Assembly (NCBI RefSeq): GCF_933775445.1
Contig: NC_065874.1
Location: 3,367,001-3,431,000 of the forward strand
Reading direction: 5' to 3'
DNA: 64,000 nucleotides
DNA from: Argentina anserina
Lineage: Eukaryota > Streptophyta > Magnoliopsida > Rosales > Rosaceae
Positions 50,701-62,690 of this stretch are shown here, one piece after another. The position numbers and the translations under genes are program-made. The notes beneath the pieces are model-generated. The model did no database searches. It was not told where the DNA came from and saw only the letters and a program-made list of their open reading frames with translations. How positions within the stretch are numbered: position 1 is the first letter of the stretch; every line of letters starts with the position of its first letter.

Positions 50701-51434
50701 TGCATTTTTGTAAAGATAAATCTACAAGGCAAGGATTGGAAAACTATCTTGTTTGATTTTGTTTCGTAAGTTCAACAAAATATTCTCAGGGTTTGGCTCT
50801 ATTTCGGACATAATGATTCTTTTACTTGCTTGATGAATATACACATTATGTTCAAAGTAAGTTACGGTAGTATGATTTATATCGCACAATCAACATCATT
50901 TCCGTTATATTGTCAACTTGTATTTCCTACTTATTTTGTAATTAAAACTGATAATTTAATAATCTATATTTTAATTAAACGCGTACGTTGTCTCTATTAA
51001 TTTGATGGTGTTATATGATTTATAAAAACCAATTATATGATCATATTTAGTGAGATCATAACATTTTCCCACCTTGCTCGATTCTTATCATAGTCATATT
51101 CCATGATCACCAGACCAAAATGGGTATCTTGATGATTATAGCAATTACCATTCTCATGAAAAAAGCATGAAACTAAAAATCTGCTCTGTTCATGAGTAGA
51201 AGCTAGAAACCGGGGGAGGAAGAGGAGAAAAAGAAAAGGGAAAGGACAAAGGCAACAGATTGGCAATGGGCAAAGTAGTAATTTGGACTCAGGAACAGGG
51301 TCCCTTGTGGTGAGAGAAGCGAGCAAACACTGAAAAAGAAGAGCTGGAATCACATGGGATGGGTTTGTTGTTTGTCTAATTGTCTTTGAGAGACTAGAGA
51401 GCAGCAGCACAAGAGTCACACCACCTCTAAATTC

Positions 51435-51439
<5 letters not shown>
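47761..51439. other. long intergenic region without recognised gene
   Basis: About 3.7 kb of AT-rich sequence. Small frames (48701-48967, minus; 50581-50769, plus; 51033-51419, minus) show no domain. The right part is the promoter region of the GSK3 gene. Confidence 0.5.
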
Positions 51440-51473
<34 letters not shown>

Positions 51474-51576
51474 TCTTCTTCCTTCATTCCTCCTTCATCC
51501 ATCATATGGCTCCATAATGACCACCTTGCCCACCACCATCTTCTTCTTCTTCTTCTTCTTCTTCTTCTTCTTCTTC
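51440..51576. repeat. (CT)n and (TTC)n microsatellites in the GSK3 leader
   Basis: (CT)n at about 51440-51470 and (TTC)12 at 51541-51576 lie 95-230 bases before the start codon. Such pyrimidine tracts are common in plant 5' leaders. The high repeat number suggests length polymorphism. Confidence 0.85.
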
Positions 51577-51671
51577 CTCTCATCCCTACACTAATCACAC
51601 CTTAACTGACTTTGTATTTGCTTTCCCTAGAGAAAGAGAAGGTTTTGGTAGCTTAACTCCCCAGCCTCACC

Positions 51672-54600
51672 ATGGCTGATGATAAGGTATATACAACTCA
51701 CTCTCTCATCTAAAGATGGGAACTTTCATTGAAATTCAGCCTATCCACAACTTAAAGTCTCTTGCTTTTGATCTGGATATGGCTGTTGGTTGAGTTTCAG
51801 AAGTTTTCTGGGTTTGTTTAGCTGAGTATTGGGTCTGCTCTAGGTGTTTCTCAGATCAATATGGCTTTTGAGCTTTGAAAGGTCAAAGCTTTTCTGTGGT
51901 TTTGGTTTGAATCTGCATCACATTAACTTCATGAGCACCTGATCCATCTCTTTTACTCATTATTGTTGAAGCTCTATGTTTGCATAGAATTTAGTTCAAC
52001 GGTTGTGGGTATTGGTTTTTGTTTATTTATTTGGAACATGAAAAATAAAGGGTGTGCATTCTTGTTCAAGATTAGAGCTACCCTTCTTCTTCTTTCTTAG
52101 CTACCTTTCCTCTGGCCACACTCTTCGTATGTTGTTGTGACACTCAAATGGATTCTTAACTTTTCGATTGTTTGTGTAGATAGTGCTTATTCTTGGGTTA
52201 AATTTGCTTCTGTTGTTATTGAATTTTGGTGTGTTTTATGCAGGAAATGGCTGCCTCTGTTGTAGATGGTAGCGATCCAACTGGTCACATAATTTCAACA
52301 ACCATAGGAGGCAAAAATGGAGAGCCCAAACAGGTAGTCAATCTGGGAATTTCTGCTTTGGATCTGTTTCACTTCAAAGTTTAATTCTTAAAGGGTTAAA
52401 AATATTTTTGTTTATCTAATTTTTGAGATCCAGATGTTTCTAGCTAATCAGGGTTCATTTAGTAAGATGCTGATTTTTTTTCCGGCTTTTTTTGTCTTGC
52501 AGACCATTAGTTATATGGCAGAGCGCGTTGTAGGAACTGGGTCATTTGGAATTGTTTTTCAGGTATGCCGAGTCATGGTCTTTCTGTACTGGTGCCGGTT
52601 TGTTTTTGATCTAAGATGAAGCTGATTATTCTTTTGCTCTCAGGCAAAATGCTTGGAAACTGGTGAGACTGTGGCTATTAAGAAGGTTTTGCAGGACAGA
52701 AGATTTAAGAACAGGGAACTTCAATTGATGCGCGTGATGAATCATGCAAATGTGATTTGTTTGAAGCATTGCTTCTTCTCTACAACAAGCAAAAATGAGC
52801 TTTTTCTCAATTTGGTTATGGAATATGTTCCGGAGACCATGTATCGGGTTTTGAAGCATTACAGCGATGCAAACCAGAGAATGCCCCTTGTCTATGTCAA
52901 ACTTTACATGTACCAGGTATGCAAGATGCACCTTTCAGATTTGAATTGGTTATTTATTTTATTGCAGTTATTCATTCCTGGATATTGTACTGTTGATTCG
53001 TTACAGATTTTCAGAGCGCTGGCTTACATACACACTGTTCCTGGAGTTTGCCACCGAGATTTGAAGCCTCAAAATTTATTGGTATGTATGCATTATTTCT
53101 ATGAGTGACATATGGACTTGATGTAGGCAGTAGATATTGATTTGTACTTCGAGTCACTGAGGTAGTAGCATTGCATTTTATTATGTTCATTCTTGATCCC
53201 TACAGGTCGATCCTCTAACACACCAGGTCAAGCTTTGTGATTTTGGAAGTGCCAAAATGCTGGTATGTTGCAAACCTTCGGGTTTGACCTTGATTATTAT
53301 TATTTTCTTAGTCCATGTTCAAGCTCCGTCGGGTTTGACCTTGATTATTATTTTCTTAGCCCATGTTCAAGCTCCTTCGGGTTTGACCTTGATTATTGTT
53401 AACACTGTTCAAAAAGACTACATTGTGTTCCTATGCTGCTTGATCCAATTATGTCTGTATATTTGTATTCCTACATGGTGATTTATAAAACTTCTCATAC
53501 ATATTCTTGTTGCAGGTGAAAGGTGAAGCGAACATAGATTACATATGTTCACGTTTCTATCGGGCTCCTGAATTAATATTTGGCGCCACGGATTATACAA
53601 CTTCAATTGATATCTGGTCGGCTGGTTGTGTCCTAGCAGAGCTTCTTTTGGGCCAGGTGAGCAGTTCTTCTATAGCATTATAAGACATTTTTTTAGTATA
53701 TTTCGCGATGCAGTACTTCCCATTAAATGTATCTCTTATGCCCTCTTTTGCTTTGTAGCCGTTGTTTCCTGGAGAAAATGCAGTGGACCAACTTGTGGAA
53801 ATCATCAAGGTGATTAGTTGTAATGAATTTTTGAAATTGTGCTATTGTCGGTATCACACATATGCATCTTACTATTAATCTTACAGGTTTTGGGAACACC
53901 AACAAGAGAAGAGATCCGCTGTATGAATCCAAACTATACAGATTTCAGGTTTCCACAGATAAAAGCACACCCTTGGCACAAGGTATATATTATTTGCTTT
54001 ATTAGCTTTACTGATTAAGCTGAAATGGAGAAGCATCCCATCCCTGTCTTTTAAGACATTATCTGTTAGAAATATTTTGATTTTTCATGAATTGAGTAAA
54101 ATCAGGGTTGCTATTAATTCTTTCTAAATTACAATTTTTTTTTTCTAACATGGTCATTTACTTGGCTGCTGGTTTTAGGTTTTCCACAAGCGCATGCCTC
54201 CAGAAGCAATTGATCTGGCTTCAAGACTGCTTCAGTACTCTCCAAGTCTTCGTTGCACAGCTGTAAGTTTGATTCGGCTAGTATCTTCATTATATACTCA
54301 GTCTCTGATTTATTGTTCCCTTAAGAATGTGTCATGCTCTCTACACTGAAAAAAACTTTCTGTTGTCAGAAGTTTTATTTGCTTCTTGTGGTGAAGTATG
54401 TTCCATGTTGGATGTGTTGTCCTTGATTTTTCAATATTAAGTAGGATACAGAGCATTTATTGTTTATTTTGTGCAATGCTCAGCGGTCCACTTCAGCATT
54501 ATGCACTGTTACTGAAAAGTTCAATTTCAAAGTTTATGTTTTGGCATATTGTTCTGAGTATGATTTGGTTATAGTTTCCATTGTGCATGCCTCATTGTTT

Positions 54601-55046
54601 CACTTAACATTACTTCTTACCCTTGCAGCTAGAAGCATGTGCACATCCTTTCTTTGATGAACTCCGTGAGCCCAACGCTCGCCTGCCAAATGGTCGCGCA
54701 TTTCCTCCGCTCTTTAATTTTAAGCAAGAGGTATGATGCTTTAGGAGCCTCTATGTACTTGTCCACTGAACTTATGTTTTCATGTCATCTTAAGTGGAAT
54801 AAAATCAAGTGATGATAATTATTGAAGGGTAATGATGGTATACTGTAGTCTTTGAATCCTCCTGTCCACTCTCAATCATGAATATCATGTATAATTGTTG
54901 AGCTGGCAGTTCAATTAATCTGAACCTGGACTAATCTATTCTCCTTACAGTTGTCCGGCGCCTCTCCAGAGCTTATCAACAAGTTGATTCCTGATCACGT
55001 AAAACGCCAAATGGGTCTCACTTTCTTGCATCCGGCTGGCACATAA
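51672..55046 (+). CDS. BIN2-like: GSK3/SHAGGY-like kinase, BIN2 clade (12 exons)
   Basis: Negative regulator of brassinosteroid signalling in the BIN2/BIL1/BIL2 group; phosphorylates BZR-type transcription factors. Exons: 51672-51686, 52244-52333, 52503-52562, 52644-52916, 53007-53081, 53206-53262, 53516-53656, 53759-53809, 53887-53982, 54179-54262, 54629-54730 and 54951-55046. They sum to 1140 bases (379 aa; BIN2 is 380). The [14 protein letters not shown] start, [19 protein letters not shown] and the LTFLHPAGT ending mark the clade. The kinase has [35 protein letters not shown], the autophosphorylated tyrosine in [12 protein letters not shown], and GTPTREEIR, which carries the TREE motif important for BIN2 stability. 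All catalytic residues are intact. Exon 1 codes for only five residues. Intron 6 has a 48-51-base tandem repeat. Confidence 0.96.
53278..53405 (+). repeat. 48-51-base tandem repeat in GSK3 intron 6
   Basis: The unit tcgggtttgaccttgattatta...ccatgttcaagctcc starts at 53278, 53329 and (partial) 53377. It sits wholly within the intron and adds no splice site that I can see. Confidence 0.85.
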
Positions 55047-56207
55047 ATATGAAAAGATTTTGTGGAGTTGCTATTTAGTCAGTTGTGCTGTGATACTGGT
55101 TACCTATCTTTGTGGTTAATTCTCCACTGTTGAAGCCTGACGATCATCATATTTTGCTCTGCCCATAAGACTACCAACCATGGCGGATCAATAGCTTCTT
55201 GTAACGTGTTCACTTATGTGGCTTCTCCCCCTATCCCTCTCCCGAAATTCCTTTTTGTTGCTGTAAATGTTTGATAGTAAAGATAGACCGAGTCTCCTGA
55301 GAAACCTGCTAGAGGAAAAGCTAGGAAAAGTGTACCTATATAGCTAGGAAGAGGATCCCGAATAGAATGTTATGTTGGTGGTTGCCGGGCGGGTTTGCTT
55401 TCACTTGTATGTTATTTCTGAAGGTGGTTTGTGGTGGCTGACTTGAAATTGCAGTCATAGTCACTTTACTGTTTGTGCAAGCTTAAATGCATTGTTCTCT
55501 TGTTAATGTATTGATCTCCCTTCTCTCCTTCTCCATCTCACCCCTAATTCCGACGTGGTTTAAACTCCCCCATTTTCCAACTGCAATGCTCAAATGGTTT
55601 CTCTTTCCTCAAAGAATTAGTAAAAGAACTTGTAACCAGTGAGAGACATGTCGTTTTTGGAATGGGCAGGTGTGTCACAGAAAAGTCCAAAAGAGCGGCA
55701 GCCTCAAAATTGGCGCCATTTAGTCTCTAATTAACAATGATTTGTCTACTTCAAACAGAACACTGAGATTTCTCTAATCCAAGCCGTCTATACAGTCAAA
55801 GTCCACAATCTAACGTCCATTACACAAACCATAACCACTAAAACTCTTAAAGCAATCACACCATTTCAGAACTGGGAGACAATCTCTGTCACTCCCCAAA
55901 TCTCGAGCCGGGTTCCTGGTTTTACTATCTTGAACCAAAGTTTTCATTTTTGTTTTATGAAGTATTTAATTTTCTTTCTTTTTGAGGAGGTAAGCAATAA
56001 ACAGTAAATGGGAGATGATTCCGTAACTAGTGGTTTTCATCGGTTAGATTCCATAACAAGTGCTTGTTTGACTTGTTTCTATCAAAGTCGCACAATCTTT
56101 GAGAGACTGCAAGTTTGGAGCAGTGAAAAGGGCCCTGAGCAAAGCTGTCTTCTTCTTGCTTTTCCTTCATTCTCTGGTCTTGTTTTTTTTTCCTGCTAAA
56201 CATCAAA
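55047..56207. other. spacer between GSK3 and the LRR-II receptor kinase
   Basis: Presumed GSK3 3' untranslated region, then the promoter and leader of the next gene in the same orientation. A 63-codon frame at 56008-56199 lies in the leader region and has no known domain. Confidence 0.5.
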
Positions 56208-59200
56208 ATGAAGGTAAAGCTGCCTCTTGGGGTTTGCTTCTTCTACTCTTGCATCACATTGGTTGCAGCTTCTGACACTCTACTCTCCCCCAAAGGTGTC
56301 AACTTAGAAGGTCTGGCCCTCCAAGATTTGAAACCTAAACGCATTCCCATTTTGGTTTTTTACTTTTGTTCTATGATTGATGATGGAATTTGTTGCCTTG
56401 TATTGTTTGGTAAGACTTTGGTTTTGTGTGGTTCAGTGGCCGCATTGATGTCAGTGAAGAAGGAGATGAAGGATCAGTTGCTTGTTATGGGTGGGTGGGA
56501 TATTTACTCAGTTGATCCATGCACTTGGAACATGGTGGGTTGCTCTGCTGAGGGATATGTAATCTCCCTGTAAGTGTTCCTCATTCTCCATTAAGTTATT
56601 TTCTGTTTGTTTGCCAGGAGAAAATGGCAAACAAATGTCTTCTCCTGATAGCAAAGAGTTGAGGGTGATATTTATGAGTTTTTAGCAAATGGGTTGCTGT
56701 TTACTGGCAAGAACTTACTTGGAATAATGATACAATGTCATTGTTTGTGCTAGTGCAATGACCAACTCAGGGTTATCCGGAATGCTTTCGTCGAGTATTG
56801 GGAATCTGAGTCATCTTCGGACATTGTAAGGCCTTTATTTATTTGCACCTTGCTCTTGTTTCATTGCTACTTCCATTGAATTCATTCTAACTTAAGTTGC
56901 TATAATACGTCAAGAAGGGAATATGTGGTTGCTTTGTTTGGGCTTCTGTGAAAAAACTTTCAAACAAGATGATAAATCTGTTTAAAGTTGCTTCGACAGT
57001 AGTACTATGTAGATTGAGGACTGGAAAACTAGGCTTAAATTTCTTTCTTAAGTAATGCTGTACTAGGAAAGACATTGATCATCTTATTTTCGTCTTTTGA
57101 TAGGAATTATACAGATTACTACATGGATTAGTCATCTGCAAAAAAAATAAAGATAGACAAAAACATGAAAGAGATGCGTGTAATCTGCGTGCAATCTGGC
57201 ATATGGAAAATAGTAAAGGAATGGTCTAACTCTGCATATGTGCATATGTATATGTTTCTGTTAGTATTGAATCTTGTAGATTGCAAATATGAAAGAAAAT
57301 GACATGGAGTTGTCAAATTAATCTGCAAATCTTCTTACAGTATTGGACTTTGAATTTATGTTGGTAATTTTCTGCAATTGCAGGTTGTTACAAAATAATC
57401 AGTTATCTGGTCCTATTCCAACTGAGATAGGCAGGCTTCTGCTGCTTGAAACTCTGGACCTTTCGGGTAACCAGTTTTCTGGAAACATTCCGAGTTCTTT
57501 GGGGTTTCTGAGTCATCTAAGCTACTTGTGAGTTGACTTGCAATGGATTAAGCACTGTATCTTGTAGATCTGGATTTGGCGTTTCCTATAAGAATAACTC
57601 TTGATAGCCCTTTTCTCTAATCATTTGTGTTCGATACCCTGTTCATCCAAGTTTTCAGGAGGCTTAATAGAAATAAGTTGAATGGTCAAATTCCTAGTCT
57701 TGTCGCAGATCTCAGAGGTCTTTCGTTCTTGTATGTGTCCAGCCCTTTTCAATTTGATTATTTTTCCTCTTGTTTTCCTAATTGGGGTTTGTTGCAAGTG
57801 ATTCTAATCTTCATGAATTATATACACAGGGATTTATCTTATAATAATCTTAGTGGGCCGACACCAAAAATACTGGCTAAAGGTTTCAGGTGAGATCATC
57901 TGAGGCAAGACTTAAAAATTATGTTATACTTGATAATTGCATACTAATCTCTAACTTATAGTAATTTCAGCTGATATATAATTTCACCTGCTAACAGTGT
58001 AATTGTTTCATTGCAGTGTTACAGGGAACAGCTTTCTTTGCAATCCTTTGTCAGCGGACTCAACACAAATTTGCATGGATGTGTCAAAACCAGTGAATGG
58101 TAACATGACTCGCCCTCTCAATCAAAAGTGCATTGCACTGTACATTAGATATACTAATACTCTGGGCAATTTGCTCGCAGACACAGGTTCACCACCGAAA
58201 ACCAGTGGCCACCATCGATGGGTACACTCTGTTGCTCTTGGCATTAGTTGTACATTTGTTATTTCTGTGTTGCTGCTTGTTTGTTGGGTGCATTGGTACA
58301 GATCTCGTCTTCTATTTACATCTTACGGTACTTCCTAATCTACATTTACTCGTTTTTATGGAGCATATAAGTATGATCATGTATATATGACATATTTTCA
58401 TTGAAACTTTGCAGTGCAGCAAGATTATGAATTAGATATAAGTCATCTGAAGAGGTTTTCGTATCGTGAATTGCAACTTGCAACAAGCAATTTTAGTTCT
58501 AAAAACATCCTAGGACAAGGCGGTTATGGAGTTGTTTATAAAGGATGTCTTCCTAATAGGACACTGGTGGCAGTTAAGAGACTTAGAGATCCAAATTTCA
58601 CTGGAGAAGTTCAGTTCCAAACTGAAGTGGAAATGATTGGCCTGGCTTTGCATCGCAACCTTTTACGTTTATTTGGATTTTGTATGACCACAAATGAGAG
58701 GTTGCTTGTTTATCCTTATATGCCAAATGGGAGTGTTGCTGACCGGTTAAGAGGTCTGTTTCATAACTTTCATCTCCTTACTTGAACTGGAAACCTCGTT
58801 GTTTTTACTTTCCTCTAGATATTTCAGAAGAACCATTTGTATGCCTCATAACAGTACAATATTTCTTCATCAAGTATTTAAAACTGTAGTTCATAAAACA
58901 AAGGGCAATTCATGGTTGGCAATTCAAATTACATTGAAGTAGCTTTATTCGTTTATTTCTTTGCTAGCTCTTACTGTGATTCAATTTTTAAACAGAGACC
59001 TGTTGTGATAGACCTTCATTAGATTGGAACAGAAGACTGCGTATCGCCCTTGGGGCTGCCCGTGGACTTGTATACTTGCATGAACAGTGTAATCCAAGAA
59101 TAATTCACAGGGATGTCAAAGCTGCAAACATTTTGCTTGACGAAAGTTTTGAAGCTGTAGTTGGGGATTTTGGTCTTGCTAAATTGTTAGATCAGCGAGT

Positions 59201-60087
59201 TTCACACGTCACTACCGCAGTGCGAGGCACTGTAGGACACATTGCACCAGAGTATCTATCGACAGGACAGTCTTCTGAAAAGACTGATGTTTTTGGATTT
59301 GGGATACTGCTCCTGGAGCTCATAACAGGACAGAAAGCATTAGATGCTGGAAATGGTCAAGTTCAGAAGGGAATGATTCTTGATTGGGTATGTTTTACAT
59401 GCTATTTGGTGGTTTATCTCAAAGGTTTAATTTCAATCTTCAATTCATGGAAATAATTTATGGTAGTATAGTGATCCTAAAGCCGCGAGTTCTTTTTCTT
59501 GTTAGCTTTTTTTTTGTTACATGAACTGTGTAAATATTATTCGAATTTTAAAGTGACATATAGTTCATCACTATATAGAGTTAAGTAACCCTTAAATGAA
59601 CCCTGGCAAACATATATTGTCTCTATCATCCATCTGGTATAATGCCTAAGCTGCATGGTAAATAGTTTTTTACTTGTTGATGAACAAGTAATTAGAGTTA
59701 ACAAAAATTTATTTGTTTACTGTTAATAATATATCGTGGGACATCACTTTTTGCCCTGACATGCAGGTCCGAACCTTACATGAGGAGAAGAGGCTGGAAG
59801 TGCTAGTAGACAGGGATCTTAAAGGATGTTTTGATGCAACCGAGCTAGAAACATGTGCGGAATTGGCTCTGCAGTGTACTCAGTCAAGCCCCAACCTCCG
59901 GCCAAAAATGTCAGATGCCTTGAAGATCTTGGAAGGCCTTGTTGATCAATCAGTACAAACAGAAGATCCACAAGGTGGCACCAACCCTTACGAGGCTAGG
60001 ACTTGCGGTTTCTCCAGGGATTACAGCGACATTCGGCAAGACTCATCCTTCATCATCGAAGCCATTGAGCTTTCCGGACCTCGGTAA
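56208..60087 (+). CDS. LRR-II receptor-like kinase, At5g45780 type
   Basis: Plasma-membrane LRR receptor kinase of the SERK/NIK-related subfamily. Exons: 56208-56310, 56437-56569, 56754-56825, 57384-57527, 57659-57730, 57830-57889, 58017-58099, 58181-58327, 58415-58753, 58996-59387 and 59767-60087 (1866 bases, 621 aa, in phase). It has a signal peptide (about 1-21), an LRRNT domain with [11 protein letters not shown], and about five LRRs mostly one per 72-base exon (or a 144-base double). A transmembrane segment ([21 protein letters not shown]) follows. The RD kinase is complete: [39 protein letters not shown] and [15 protein letters not shown]. The tail ends [14 protein letters not shown] prefer to splice 58100-58180; retaining it would add 27 residues without a stop. 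From memory, Arabidopsis At5g45780 (614 aa) is the closest match. Confidence 0.93.
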
Positions 60088-62690
60088 CAATAAAGTCTCA
60101 AATCCACCATCAAACTGTACGTGAGTTTTGCACCTTTCTGGAGTAGTATTTACTGATACCATAGTCCACATAATGAAGAGGTCAACTCGCCAACTGAAAG
60201 CTCAGACTTTTCCTGATCATACCAAGTGAACAAATCACCATCAAAAGGTTAGCTGTCATAGCTAGGGTCCTACCCTCCTACCAATGATTGAGACTCTTGG
60301 AATGTAATCCACTGTGAGTTGTACCACATGACATCGCCACCCCTGGTTTCCTTGTCATGCTCAGAGTTCTGAATACTTTGTTTAGGGTACATGATGTGTA
60401 CATATACTTATCTGGAGGGTGAGTGTTCATCTGGGCCAGCCTTCATGATCCATCTTCATGGGTGAGATTGTGAGATTCATATGCAGAAATCTATTGATCT
60501 ATGTCAACATGAACCTGTTTCCCATTATCTTCTACAGCACTGCATTCTTCAGAGTATTATGCATCTGGGTTGTTGGGAGCATTAGCCAGTTGTGGAACCG
60601 ACAAATTTGACTATGTAATCTTTGCAATTATTGCTATTGTTGTGTATCTTAATCAGATGGGTCTCTTTGACAACATAATACAAGGGGGAAATTGTATTAT
60701 CACATTATGGCCACTTATTCATTTTAGTCATTGTGTCCACATTTTAGGCCTCCCCCTCCAAAAGAGGAGCTAGAAAGATGTAAAGGGTAACCTTATATAC
60801 ATCATGCTGAATTTACTAGGTCAAGGATTGAATTAATAAGTGGAATGGGCAACCAAAGTATAATTTAAACCATTATTATATGCTTTAGGCATCTTCCTTT
60901 CAAACAAAGCTCTTTAGTTCAAAACGTTCTATTCCAGATGCTTAGTTAGTTTACTCAAAAGGACATCTTATATTTTTGTTACTAATCGCTGTTTTTAGCC
61001 GTCCTAGTTGCAAATAGAAGATGATGAAATGGAAGTTACAACTTACAACGATATATGGTTATTAGCACAACTAAGTCGATTACCCTGAAGACAATGACAT
61101 ACTTGTGTTAAGTAGGACATACTCGACTTCTCTTACAGATTAAAATCCCAAATCACACGAAATTAGACTAGTGTAGTATAAGTTTCGACCAACGAGAGTT
61201 CATACATGTATTGAGAATAAAATACAAGAAGTTTGCCCGTTCAAGTAAAGTCACCTTACCCAATTGGTTGATACACTTTGAAAAGGCCATGAGCCATCAA
61301 ATCCTTCACCATTTTGCCTCTTTTAGGTTGCAGCTAGTTGATAAGCTCTAACGCAAATTGGTCTCTGAAAATAATCTCTATATATTATATAACTCCCGCA
61401 TGATGCAAAGTCTCAATCCAAACCTACCATATAACATACTGCATTATAACGACAGCCTAATTGATAGGAATTTGTGCAATCTCAACGAGAGATTCTATTT
61501 CTCATTTATTTACATTTATTTAGCACGTATTATTTTCACTTGTTTGTTGAATGTAGACTTTTAAAAAAAAAATGTAGACTCATTTTGAGAAACGAGGATG
61601 TCGGGAAATCTATTAAGAGTTAGAAAAAACCAACATACAATTTGATTTTGATCCAAATGAAAACCCTGGACAAAAAATTTAGGTTGTGTAGTTCATGTGG
61701 AACGAGAGTGAAAGCCTGAACAAAGACACATAACATGGCCAGGATTACTTGGCCAATAAGGAAGCCACACAACTAAAACTCAGAAACCTCATCCACAGGT
61801 TCCACAACTCGCGGCACAAACACTCCCAACACACTCACATCCCTTTTTACCTATTCAAATCTTACCCCAAAAGGAAAAAATCAATGCCAAGTGGAAACAA
61901 CAATTTAATACCAAAGCTGCAAAGCGTGGCAAGGAATCTGTAAATTCTCTGCATCTTCTGCTTTTTTAAGATTAAAATGTCAAAATATCATCCTACGATT
62001 AATAATTATCAGATAGCGATCCATCAATACCTTCCAAATTCCCCAGTCTTTCTTATCTTCTGCTTCACCAATCACCACACCAATCTACACATCCCCATCA
62101 ATAATTTAATACAAATTCAACCTCCATTATCTCTGGTTTTTCGTTCACTCAACCTCTATATTCTTCTTTTTAACATTTCATAGTTCTATTCTAAACCAAA
62201 CACAAGCACACAATTTGGTACATATAATATTACACACCCAATTTGTCATAATATGATATCAGACACTTGGTGCAGTTTGCATTGGATTTCGAAAAGGACT
62301 CAGATCTGAAAGTTTCAATCTTTGAGCTCCTTGAACTGGTCTTTGTGGAGAACAAGGTTTGGCTGTTTCTCAGAAAGTTTGTAGCTTTTGTTGTGTTTAA
62401 CTAATCAGGTTATTAGAAAGTTCGAGTTTTTAGATGATTGGAAACTATTACTATATTTGGAGTGCTTGATTGGTTTACTCACATCCAGTTTGATCACATT
62501 GTTTTATTGTTTGGGAAGATATATCATATAAGATATTGGTTGTGCAGTTGAGTTTATGTGTGGAACTATTGGAGGTGGTTTCTTTGTGAATATTTGGAAT
62601 TGGGTTTGTTGTAGGGTTTGAATTGTTGGTGGGTGTTTGTGAAAGTTTGAATCTTTTGGGAGGTTGGAGGCTCTTTTTTTTGGTTGAGCT
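60088..62690. other. intergenic spacer and leader of the RING-CH gene
   Basis: 3' flank of the receptor kinase, then AT-rich DNA. A pyrimidine-rich stretch at about 62030-62170 may be promoter or leader. The 67-68-codon frames here carry no recognisable domain. Confidence 0.45.
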
